The position numbers and the translations under genes are program-made. This document shows, one piece after another, positions 56,362 through 64,000 of a stretch of 64,000 nucleotides of DNA (its first letter is position 1; each line of letters starts with the position of its first letter). The notes under the pieces were generated by a model that made no database searches, was not told where the DNA came from, and saw nothing but the letters and a program-made list of their open reading frames with translations. Source of the stretch: Fulvivirga sp. M361 (lineage in GTDB: Bacteria > Bacteroidota > Bacteroidia > Cytophagales > Cyclobacteriaceae); the NCBI RefSeq assembly GCF_007097395.1, contig NZ_VKDC01000010.1, positions 1 to 64,000 of the forward strand, written 5' to 3'.

Positions 56362-57392
56362 AGATAAAATGTATTCTTCTGTTATTTATCCAGATGGCAT
56401 TTGCATACGCTACAAAAAGTCAGAATATCAATTTCACGCAATATTTCAATTTTCCACTGTATTCAGATCCGTCTCAAACCGGCAATGGCAACTATGACTA
56501 TCGCCTGAATGCACTGTATCGTCAACAATGGAAAAGCATAGATGCAGAGTTTAGCACGTTTGCCATAAGCGGTGATGTCCGCATGGGGAATGTTTTTTCC
56601 ACACAGGACTCATGGGGTTTTGGCATATATCTTTTAGATGATCATTTAGGCAGTGATCTTATGCAAAATCAGCAAGTCGGTATCGCCCTGGCCTATCACA
56701 TCAATCCTGACTTTCAGGAAAGACACAAAATATCCTTCGGGATCAATATCGATTATAAGTTCTCTTCCGTAGACTATAGTTCCCTGATTTTTGAAAGTCA
56801 ATACCAAGGCTTTTTACTTCATCCTGATATGTCCAGTGGAGAATCTTTTCTGAACGACCGCATTAAAAACCTGGATTTAGGTAGTAGTATCTCCTATAGT
56901 TTTCTGCTTAATCCTAAAACAGAATTGGGTGCTTCCCTGGCTTCATTTGGCTTTATTCCGGAACAGGAAAACTTTATCAGCGAAAGTGATTCCAGCGACT
57001 ATAAGCATTCGGAGTGGCTCGCCAGGGGGTTTTACAATTACCGTGTTTCTTCCAGGGTCAGATTAGAATCTCATGTGCAAGTCATATCACAGTCTAATGC
57101 GTCTGAACTAATGTTGGGGGTTATTGGTCATTATACGCCGTTTCATTTAAAAGGAGTTATGTTATCTCTGGGTTTATTTCGCCAGATGGATGTGGCCTAC
57201 GTGGCTTACGCTGGATTGTCTTATAAAAACTATGATATCAACGTAAGCTATGACTTTGTGTCCCAACCTTTAAACACCCTAAGGGAAATTAATGGGCTGA
57301 GTCGTCCGGGGGGTATTGAGGTTACTCTGAGTTTTAGGGGTTTCAAAGTAGCAGGATCAGGTACCCGAACAGTTCCATGCAGGTTTTTTTGA
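56358..57392 (+). CDS. PorP/SprF-family type IX secretion membrane protein
   Basis: A 344-residue outer membrane protein of the PorP/SprF family, predicted as a beta barrel. The signal peptide is followed by the family start INFTQYFNFPLYSDPSQTGNGNYDYRLNALYRQQW, and long amphipathic strands. SprF-type proteins are needed by one T9SS type B cargo; the gene overlaps the adhesin gene by 4 nt, which supports such a pairing. It is followed by the PorE-like gene after 7 nt. Confidence 0.92.
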   Translation: MKIKCILLLFIQMAFAYATKSQNINFTQYFNFPLYSDPSQTGNGNYDYRLNALYRQQWKSIDAEFSTFAISGDVRMGNVFSTQDSWGFGIYLLDDHLGSDLMQNQQVGIALAYHINPDFQERHKISFGINIDYKFSSVDYSSLIFESQYQGFLLHPDMSSGESFLNDRIKNLDLGSSISYSFLLNPKTELGASLASFGFIPEQENFISESDSSDYKHSEWLARGFYNYRVSSRVRLESHVQVISQSNASELMLGVIGHYTPFHLKGVMLSLGLFRQMDVAYVAYAGLSYKNYDINVSYDFVSQPLNTLREINGLSRPGGIEVTLSFRGFKVAGSGTRTVPCRFF

Positions 57393-57399
57393 GAAAAGT

Positions 57400-59457
57400 A
57401 TGAGGTGTATAATATTAAGTATTAGCCTTTTTTTATTCATCACCAGTGGTGTTAACCATCCCCTGAATGCCCAGGGCATCCATGATCGCACTGTAAAGCA
57501 GTTTTTTACTCAAAATGACTACTACAGCGCCGCTGCACTTCTGGAATCAAAAGCAGCAAGTCACCCAACAGATCCTCAGGTCTGGTATAACCTGGGAAAT
57601 GCACATCATCATTCACGTAATCATACGGCAGCGTTATCAGCCTACAAACGATTGATGAAGCTGATAGAACATAAAAAAGGGCTCAGAAATAAATATTATA
57701 AAGCCTTCTACTACAACGCCTCCAGTCTTATGGCAGAAGAAAAATACGAACAGGCAAGGAAGCTTTTCTTTGACTTTATCAGACTCAGACCAAATGCGGC
57801 GGATTTCAGGGCTATGAAGAGAATGGCGAATCAGCAACTAAGGGCATGTGATTTACGAATGAAAGCAGCCGATAAAACAATCTTAAATGAATACGTGATC
57901 TCTCCATTGACCATAAACTCAGGATATTCGGATTTTGGCCCGGTATGGATGGACGATAACCGGATGCTTTTTACATCACTCAAGTCAGACACTTTGCTCA
58001 CTAACGATGGGGCTTTTTACCAACCCAACAGAATATTCCTCACGGACCGTAAGAAAGGCTGGAGTGACCCTGTCGAATTTGAATCGTTTTCACATGAATT
58101 GTACCATACGGCAAATGGCACCTTTTCTGCTGATGGAAGTAAATTTGCCTTTACCTATTGCCAGGAAAACAGACGCCAGGAAGTAAGGTGTGCTATATAT
58201 CTCAGTGAAAAAAGAGGTAAAGTCTGGACGAAGCCCGTCAAATTAAAATATGATATTAACAAAACCGGTTACACCAATACCCAACCGGCTTTTGGAGTCA
58301 GGCGATACAGAAGAAAAAATCAGGAAGTATTGTATTTTGTATCAAACCGCCCGGGCGGCAGGGGAGGTAATGACATATGGTATTCGCTAATGGATAAAAC
58401 GACCCCACCTGTAAACTGTGGTGCTGCCATAAACACCATGGGGAATGAGATCACGCCATTCTATCACTACGAGACCAATGAACTTTATTTTAGCTCCGAC
58501 TTTCATTTTGGTAAAGGCGGTTATGACATTTTCAAATCGTATGGCTCGCTAAAAAGTTGGAAACGCCCCGTAAACCTTGAAGCCATCAACTCTGGTTATG
58601 ATGACACCTATTTTAGCTGGAGAAAATATCTTGAGAACGGCACTTTTGTCTCAAATCGCACCGGTAGCAAGTCGGTATCAAACCCCAATTGCTGTGACGA
58701 TATCTACTACTTTGATTATACACCGGCTTCATTGCTGGAAGGAATTATTGTAAAAGGTGATTCAAGCCAGCATACGTTAGATCAGGTACAATTGGGTTTA
58801 GCTGACCTGGAACACCTGGAATTCCCGGACAGTGTTAATTGGTTCACTGAGTCGGATAAAAACGGGCATTTCAAAATAGAATACAGCAGCGGACAAGATG
58901 CCTTCCTGGTGGTCAAAAAAGAGGGTTACGAAACCCACTATCTTAAAATAAGCGAGTTGAAGGAGCAATATAAGGACAGCCTCACTATCCCTATGTTTAA
59001 TGACTTTCATTGGCTTCAAAAACTTAAAAGTGTAGGTAAAAAAGAGGTCCGGGTATTATCGGAAGATATATTGAAGCAGCCGTTAGAAGTAGGCGCTATA
59101 TTTATTATGGAGCATATATATTTTGATTTTGACGCTGCAGAAATTAAACCTGAAGCTTATGAAGACTTATCCGTTCTCCAGCGCTTTTTAGAAAATAATC
59201 CAAAGGTAAGTATAGAAATAGGCGGACATACGGACAATAAAGGTGGCGAAGAACATAACAGGTCATTATCTCAAAAACGTGCAGAAGTGATTGCCGATCA
59301 TCTGATTTCATCCGGTATCGCAGAAAAAAGATTACTACCAATTGGTTATGGTGAAAGCAAACCCATCGCCGACAACCAATTGCCGGACGGATCTGATAAC
59401 CCCGATGGACGCAGACTGAACCGGCGAACCGAGATTAAAATCCTGGATTCCAAGTAG
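57400..59457 (+). CDS. PorE-like OmpA-family protein
   Basis: A 685-residue exported protein. Order: signal peptide, TPR repeats (about 30-150; AALLESKAASHPTDPQVWYNLGNAH), a PD40-type propeller (about 165-445; SYGYDD, VSNRPGGRGGNDIWYS, YFSSDFHFGKGGYDIF), a carboxypeptidase-regulatory-like domain (about 447-530), and an OmpA C-terminal domain (about 560-685; IEIGGHTDNKGGEEHNRSLSQKRAE). TPR-propeller-CRD-OmpA is the order of PorE, which ties the T9SS to peptidoglycan. Last gene of the adhesin operon. Confidence 0.9.
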   Translation: MRCIILSISLFLFITSGVNHPLNAQGIHDRTVKQFFTQNDYYSAAALLESKAASHPTDPQVWYNLGNAHHHSRNHTAALSAYKRLMKLIEHKKGLRNKYYKAFYYNASSLMAEEKYEQARKLFFDFIRLRPNAADFRAMKRMANQQLRACDLRMKAADKTILNEYVISPLTINSGYSDFGPVWMDDNRMLFTSLKSDTLLTNDGAFYQPNRIFLTDRKKGWSDPVEFESFSHELYHTANGTFSADGSKFAFTYCQENRRQEVRCAIYLSEKRGKVWTKPVKLKYDINKTGYTNTQPAFGVRRYRRKNQEVLYFVSNRPGGRGGNDIWYSLMDKTTPPVNCGAAINTMGNEITPFYHYETNELYFSSDFHFGKGGYDIFKSYGSLKSWKRPVNLEAINSGYDDTYFSWRKYLENGTFVSNRTGSKSVSNPNCCDDIYYFDYTPASLLEGIIVKGDSSQHTLDQVQLGLADLEHLEFPDSVNWFTESDKNGHFKIEYSSGQDAFLVVKKEGYETHYLKISELKEQYKDSLTIPMFNDFHWLQKLKSVGKKEVRVLSEDILKQPLEVGAIFIMEHIYFDFDAAEIKPEAYEDLSVLQRFLENNPKVSIEIGGHTDNKGGEEHNRSLSQKRAEVIADHLISSGIAEKRLLPIGYGESKPIADNQLPDGSDNPDGRRLNRRTEIKILDSK

Positions 59458-59655
59458 CAATTTGTATGAAACCAGGAACTTCCGCCAAGGCCAGGGAGTG
59501 ATATATATTCCGGGTTCTCAAAAGAAATGAACCTTGTAATTTCACTCTATTTTTCGTATTTTTCCTGTTCCCTCTAAGATAATGTGTCGAGTGTATTTAC
59601 CACTAAAATCTGTCAGGGACACAAGCGAGAAATCTAATAAGACCCACGTCAACAC

Positions 59656-60384
59656 ATGATTCAAATTATACCTTCTATTATTCTTAAAGACGGCAAAGTT
59701 ATTCGACTGAAGCAAGGCAATCTTTCTGATGAAAAGGTCTATGATGAAAGTCCGGTAGATTTAGCCAAGAGCTTTGAAGATCATGGCGTAGAGGTTATTC
59801 ATTTGGTAGACCTGGACGGTGCGACAAGGGGTCAGCCCGTTAATTATCATATATTAGAGGCCATAGCTGGCCATACAGGCGTGAAAGTAGATTTTACGGG
59901 AGGTATCCATACCGACGGTGATATCAGCAAAGCTTACGAGTATGGGGCCAGCTACATTACTGCTGCCAGTATTGCAGTGAGTCGTAAGGAACTGTTTGCG
60001 TCCTGGATCATCTCTTATGGCAGGGAAAAAATCACACTTGGTGCGGATGCACGAAATCACAAGATTGCGGTCCGTGGTTGGCAAAAAGACACCGATGTCG
60101 ATATTCTTGATCATATCGATTATTTTTATTCACGAGGACTCAAGTATGTTAAAGCCACAGATATATCGAAAGACGGAACGTTAGAAGGTCCTTCCATTGA
60201 ATTATACCGGCAAATGCTGGACAGGTTTCCCGATATTTGTGTATTGGCCAGCGGCGGAGTACGGAATATTGAAGATATAGAAGCGTTAAATGATGCAGGT
60301 GTTTTTGCTGTGATCTTTGGAAAGGCATTTTATGAAGGGCGCATTAAGCTAAAAGAGCTGGAGAAGTTCATTGTAAAAACGTGA
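59656..60384 (+). CDS. HisA-family TIM-barrel protein (catalytic Asp missing)
   Basis: A 242-residue beta/alpha barrel homologous to HisA, the ProFAR isomerase of histidine synthesis. Phosphate-binding parts are kept: TDISKDGTLEGPS, LASGGVRN, VIFGKAFYEG; DLDGATRGQ and LGADARNHKIAVRGW also match. The start IIPSIILKDGK lines up with IIPALDLIDG of E. coli, putting Ile9 where the catalytic Asp should be. In TGGIHTDGD the usual GGGIR/K is also altered. No other his gene is near. It may be inactive or act on another substrate. Confidence 0.88.
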   Translation: MIQIIPSIILKDGKVIRLKQGNLSDEKVYDESPVDLAKSFEDHGVEVIHLVDLDGATRGQPVNYHILEAIAGHTGVKVDFTGGIHTDGDISKAYEYGASYITAASIAVSRKELFASWIISYGREKITLGADARNHKIAVRGWQKDTDVDILDHIDYFYSRGLKYVKATDISKDGTLEGPSIELYRQMLDRFPDICVLASGGVRNIEDIEALNDAGVFAVIFGKAFYEGRIKLKELEKFIVKT

Positions 60385-60657
60385 TTTTCTAAAGTGTGTA
60401 GTCACTTCGGTGTACTATATGCCATACCGGTATATCTATTGAAGTAATGAGAAGACACTTTCAATGTTCTTAACCTGGATCTTATTCATTTGCAGGTTAT
60501 CCACTATGTTATCTCAATACCTCTTATTAACTCAGTTTATTTCTCATCACAAATCAGTTTAGCATTTCGCCAGCAAGGCTATATAGCATAGTAATATCAG
60601 ATGGATAGTTCGTTATCCCGGACTTTGCTGGCAAACAACACTTTCCTAAGTTTACAT

Positions 60658-61074
60658 ATGGCTAAGCAGCGGAGAAAAGTCAGCGTAAGTGATATTAAAG
60701 CTGAAGTAAAAGTATCTACTTCCAGGAGTGGTGGCCCGGGAGGACAACATGTGAACAAAGTAGAAACTAAAGTCCAACTGTCTTTTGATGTAGGCCAATC
60801 ACAGTTGCTCACTGATCTCGAAAAAAAAATTATTAAAGCCAGACATTCATCAAAAATCACGAAAGAAGGGGTGCTGATCATCACTGCAGATAGTAAAAGG
60901 TCTCAGCTCAGAAATAAAGAACTAGCCTTCAAGAAACTAGATCGCCTGCTCTCCAAGGCATTTACAAAAAAAGTGGTTAGAAAACCGACTAAGCCGGGTA
61001 AAGCCGCCATAGAAAAGCGGTTAAAGGAAAAGAAACTGCACGCAGAAAAGAAAAAAATGAGGCAGAAACTATGA
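60658..61074 (+). CDS. arfB: Alternative ribosome-rescue factor ArfB (class I release factor homologue)
   Basis: A 138-residue release-factor-like peptidyl-tRNA hydrolase that frees ribosomes stalled at mRNA ends. The GGQ loop is in SGGPGGQHVNK (GGQ at residues 28-30). The C-terminal tail (about 115-138) is very rich in Lys and Arg, as needed to fill the empty mRNA channel. The ATG at 60658 gives the usual length; the ATG at 60601 would add 19 residues. It is convergent with recG, 24 nt apart. Confidence 0.92.
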   Translation: MAKQRRKVSVSDIKAEVKVSTSRSGGPGGQHVNKVETKVQLSFDVGQSQLLTDLEKKIIKARHSSKITKEGVLIITADSKRSQLRNKELAFKKLDRLLSKAFTKKVVRKPTKPGKAAIEKRLKEKKLHAEKKKMRQKL

Positions 61075-61098
61075 GGAGGTTCCTAAGGAGTTTAGAGG

Positions 61099-63192
61099 TC
61101 AACTAATCCGGCTCCAATTCACCACTGTTTTCTTCTGTGCTTCTACTTGCTTTTTCACATTAAAGTTTTCCGGAAGTGACAGGTCAGGGTCTTTGGCCAG
61201 AATGGCTTGTGCCGCTATACGCGCTTCCTGTAAGATATTGCCGTCTTTCCCCAGGTCGGCAATGAGCAGGTCCAACACCCCACTTTGCTGTGTCCCTGTT
61301 AAATCTCCCGGACCACGTAGCTTAAGGTCAGTATCGGCTATTTCAAAGCCGTTATTTGTACGTACCATAGTTTCTATTCTCACCTTACCTTCTTTGGAGA
61401 GTTTAAAACTGGTCATGAGTATGCAATAGGATTGGTCTGCCCCACGTCCTACACGTCCCCTTAGCTGGTGCAACTGGGCAAGTCCGAAACGCTCAGCATT
61501 TTCAATAACCATAACCGTAGCGTTAGGAACATTCACACCTACTTCAATGACCGTGGTAGCTACCATGATCTTTGTTTCTCCTTTTGCAAAACGGTTCATT
61601 TCAAAGTCCTTGGCCTCCGATTTCATCTTCCCGTGTACGATGCTGACAGGTAAGCCGGGAAAGGCTCGGCAAATGCTCTCATAGCCGTCTTCAAGATGTT
61701 TAAGGTCCAACTTCTCTGATTCCTCGATCAAAGGATACACAACATATACTTGTCTCCCCAGGTCTACCTGCTCTTTTATAAAGCCATTTACCTTGAGTCG
61801 ATTGGAGTCATACCGATGCACGGTTTGAATAGGTTTACGTCCTGCAGGCAGCTCATCTATAGTAGAAACGTCCAAATCACCGTACAGTGTCATGGCCAAT
61901 GTCCTGGGTATGGGTGTGGCCGTCATTACCAGGACATGAGGATATACTTCTTTATTTTTTTGCCAGAGCTTTGAACGCTGGGCCACTCCAAAACGGTGTT
62001 GTTCATCTATCAAGGCCAATCCCAGTATTTGAAACTGGACTTTCTCTTCAATAAGCGCATGCGTACCTACCAGGATATGTAATTCGCCACTTTTCAAATA
62101 TTGATGGATGATCTTCCGTTCGCTGGTTTTGGTAGAGCCCGTGAGCAATGCTATTCTCAAACCCATTTTATCCGCATGTTCCTTCAAGCCATGATAGTGT
62201 TGTATCGCAAGGATTTCCGTAGGAGCCATTAGTGCCGCCTGGGTTCCTGCATCCACTGCTAATAGCATACAGATGAACCCTACGATGGTCTTACCACTAC
62301 CTACGTCCCCCTGCAGCAATCGGTTCATTTGCTTGGCTGATCGCATATCCCGATAAATCTCCTTGATCACTCTCTTCTGTGCATTGGTAAGTTCAAAAGG
62401 CAAGTGATGATTGTAAAATTTACTCAACAGGTCGGCCTTATCGAACACCATCCCCCGAAATTTGTCCATTCGGGCAATTTTGAGCTTAAGAAGCCGAAGC
62501 TGTACATAAAACAGCTCTTCAAATTTCAAGCGAAACCGTGCCTTTTGTAAGGCATCATTGTCTTCCGGAAAATGTATTTGACGGATGGCTTCTTCCTTAC
62601 CAACCAACCGATAGTCATCAAGCACAGTCGACGGCAGGGTCTCACTAACTTTAGGTTTTGCCATGTCGGACAGCGTCTTCATCAGCTTTCCAATGGCTTT
62701 GCTATCCAGGTACTTCCTTTTCAATAGCTCTGTAGTGGAGTACACCGGCTGAAGATAACCTCCCTGAATATTAAAGTTGGTCAACACCTCTATCTCAGGA
62801 TGTGCCATGTTAATTTTACGTCCAAAGGCAGAAGGCCTGCCAAATACCACATATTCCACCCCGGGTTGTAATTTCTTCATCACCCAGTCCACTCCTTTAA
62901 ACCATACCAGTTCTATTTCACCTGTGTCATCCTTAAAATATACTACCAGCCGGCGTTTACGCGGCGGGCCTACTGTTTCCATATGCCGGATCTTGCCTTT
63001 TAGTTGTATATAAGGCATAGAAGCATCTATATCACGAACAGCATAGAACCGGGTACGGTCTTCATAGCGATAAGGATAGTATTGAATAAGGTCACCATAA
63101 GTGAAGATCTTAAGCTCTTTGTTAAAAAGGGCAGCTTTCTGTGGACCTACACCCTTCAGAAATTCGATAGGTGTATCGAAGAAACCGTGCAT
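61099..63192 (-). CDS. recG: ATP-dependent DNA helicase RecG
   Basis: A 697-residue helicase that reverses stalled replication forks and moves Holliday junctions. Wedge/OB domain (about 1-190), Walker A LLQGDVGSGKTIV (about 292-304), DEQH box in LIDEQHRFG, motif III MTATPIPRT, and the helicase-C domain with VATTVIEVGVNVPNA and QLRGRVGRG. The length matches the family. It lies 32 nt downstream of gldD in the same direction and may be co-transcribed with it. Confidence 0.96.
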   Translation of the reverse strand: MHGFFDTPIEFLKGVGPQKAALFNKELKIFTYGDLIQYYPYRYEDRTRFYAVRDIDASMPYIQLKGKIRHMETVGPPRKRRLVVYFKDDTGEIELVWFKGVDWVMKKLQPGVEYVVFGRPSAFGRKINMAHPEIEVLTNFNIQGGYLQPVYSTTELLKRKYLDSKAIGKLMKTLSDMAKPKVSETLPSTVLDDYRLVGKEEAIRQIHFPEDNDALQKARFRLKFEELFYVQLRLLKLKIARMDKFRGMVFDKADLLSKFYNHHLPFELTNAQKRVIKEIYRDMRSAKQMNRLLQGDVGSGKTIVGFICMLLAVDAGTQAALMAPTEILAIQHYHGLKEHADKMGLRIALLTGSTKTSERKIIHQYLKSGELHILVGTHALIEEKVQFQILGLALIDEQHRFGVAQRSKLWQKNKEVYPHVLVMTATPIPRTLAMTLYGDLDVSTIDELPAGRKPIQTVHRYDSNRLKVNGFIKEQVDLGRQVYVVYPLIEESEKLDLKHLEDGYESICRAFPGLPVSIVHGKMKSEAKDFEMNRFAKGETKIMVATTVIEVGVNVPNATVMVIENAERFGLAQLHQLRGRVGRGADQSYCILMTSFKLSKEGKVRIETMVRTNNGFEIADTDLKLRGPGDLTGTQQSGVLDLLIADLGKDGNILQEARIAAQAILAKDPDLSLPENFNVKKQVEAQKKTVVNWSRIS

Positions 63193-63224
63193 CAGTGCAA
63201 ACTAAATATCCGAGTGGAAAAATG

Positions 63225-63824
63225 CTAAGGCTTACCTCCATTTTTAGTATTCCATTGCAAGGTATTCATCATATGTACAATGTCTATCTTGGCAAAGTCA
63301 ATGGCTGGTTTTAACGAGTCATTTTGCACGGCTGTATTGAAGTACAATGCACCCCTCAAAAAATGTCGTGTTGAATCAGTCGTAAAAAACTGGAACTGGC
63401 TGGGTACTTCACCAGATAGCTCAGCGTATACCACTGTCTTTCCTGAAGGAGTTCGGGTGATGCTTTCATCAATGGAACGTGCTTTTATTTGGTGTTTGGC
63501 TGTTAAAAAATAAGCGTCATTCAAATACTCTTTCAATGAGTCTTGATTTGAAATGGTCTTGTATGTGATATGAACATCGGCCTTAAAATCAGGATAATAG
63601 ATCTCTATCCAGTAAGGGTCTGAAATCCACGAAGAGTCTTTTAACACCCTGGCATATTTAGAGTATTCAAACCGGTAAGGCAGTGTGTCTGCCAGGCTTA
63701 CATATTCATGTTCCGGAAGGTCAAAACGATTATATCCCTTGGGCTTAGGCACATAATCGCTCTCACAAGCCACAACAGTTAACACCAACAAGACAAGTAA
63801 TCCACTATTTAACCGCTTTCGCAT
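63225..63824 (-). CDS. gldD: Gliding motility lipoprotein GldD
   Basis: A 199-residue lipoprotein needed for gliding and T9SS function in Bacteroidota. Lipobox LTVVAC (Cys at about 20) is followed by the family start [19 protein letters not shown]. The ATG at 63824 gives the standard lipoprotein signal; a longer frame from 63848 begins with GTG. The start overlaps the end of gldE by 20 nt, as in the usual gldE-gldD order. Confidence 0.93.
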   Translation of the reverse strand: MRKRLNSGLLVLLVLTVVACESDYVPKPKGYNRFDLPEHEYVSLADTLPYRFEYSKYARVLKDSSWISDPYWIEIYYPDFKADVHITYKTISNQDSLKEYLNDAYFLTAKHQIKARSIDESITRTPSGKTVVYAELSGEVPSQFQFFTTDSTRHFLRGALYFNTAVQNDSLKPAIDFAKIDIVHMMNTLQWNTKNGGKP

Positions 63825-64000
63825 GATCTTCTTCTTTGATACGGACACGCACCTTTTTTATCCTTTTATTGTCAACAGCCATAACAGTGAACACAAACTT
63901 ATCAAAGTTAATACGCTCACCGGCGGAAGGCAGCCTGGAGTTAATTTCCAGTAAGAGACCACCTAAAGATTCACTTTCTCCCTTGACAGTGTCAAAAGTC
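63805..64000 (-). CDS. gldE: GldE, CorC/HlyC-type domain (C-terminal part)
   Basis: C-terminal 64 residues of a CorC/HlyC-family protein running off the right edge. The end shows [19 protein letters not shown] and [20 protein letters not shown], typical of the CorC_HlyC domain that follows the CBS pair. Stop at 63805, inside gldD, so the genes are coupled. The identity rests on the domain plus the gldD neighbour. Confidence 0.85.
   Translation of the reverse strand, partial: TFDTVKGESESLGGLLLEINSRLPSAGERINFDKFVFTVMAVDNKRIKKVRVRIKEEDHAKAVK

Overview
The window is chromosomal DNA of a gliding, Gram-negative Bacteroidota bacterium, most likely of the order Cytophagales. The evidence is an Oar-type TonB-dependent receptor, several OmpA/PD40 proteins, a PorP/SprF-family protein beside a giant PKD protein with a type IX secretion (T9SS type B) C-terminus, gldD and gldE at the right edge, and promoters of the Bacteroidota type (TAnnTTTG at -7). 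No rRNA, tRNA, CRISPR array or prophage was seen.

Left end (1-3.9 kb) is an accessory patch. It holds the 5' part of one group II intron (cut by the window edge), a SAM methyltransferase with its own terminator, and a complete second group II intron with its reverse transcriptase/maturase, both introns on the minus strand. From 4 to 13 kb: an overlapping Rieske/sterol-desaturase pair, an Oar-like TonB receptor followed by a nucleotide pyrophosphatase/phosphodiesterase, a Crp/Fnr regulator, and an M20 amidohydrolase with a PLP-dependent ACC-deaminase-family enzyme. From 13 to 23 kb: two tandem START-like genes behind a tandem operator, a tetR-fabF operon behind a perfect 20-bp palindrome, an exported methyltransferase, a long AsmA-family protein and an aldehyde dehydrogenase.

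From 23 to 38.4 kb most genes are envelope genes on the minus strand: two OmpA-type proteins, a patatin with an outer-membrane barrel, an M23 peptidase, DsbD, a family 3 glycosidase, a PBP4-type DD-carboxypeptidase, DinB-like and thioredoxin-like proteins. A 636-bp gene-free gap follows with three near-consensus DnaA boxes. From 39 to 50 kb: a ClC channel with CBS domains, a glycosyltransferase/methyltransferase cluster, and a tightly packed operon of unknown role (lipoprotein, a class III cyclase-like/START fusion, class V aminotransferase, YCII-like protein). From 50.6 kb: lysA, then the sprB-like/sprF-like/porE-like surface adhesin operon, a HisA paralogue lacking its first catalytic Asp, arfB, recG, gldD and the end of gldE.

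The most interesting points are the GTTAA-repeat motif shared by two distant promoters, the tetR-fabF palindrome, the cyclase-like/START operon, the HisA paralogue, the DnaA-box cluster, and the terminator placed in front of lysA. None of these is a proven new system; each is stated with what would test it.
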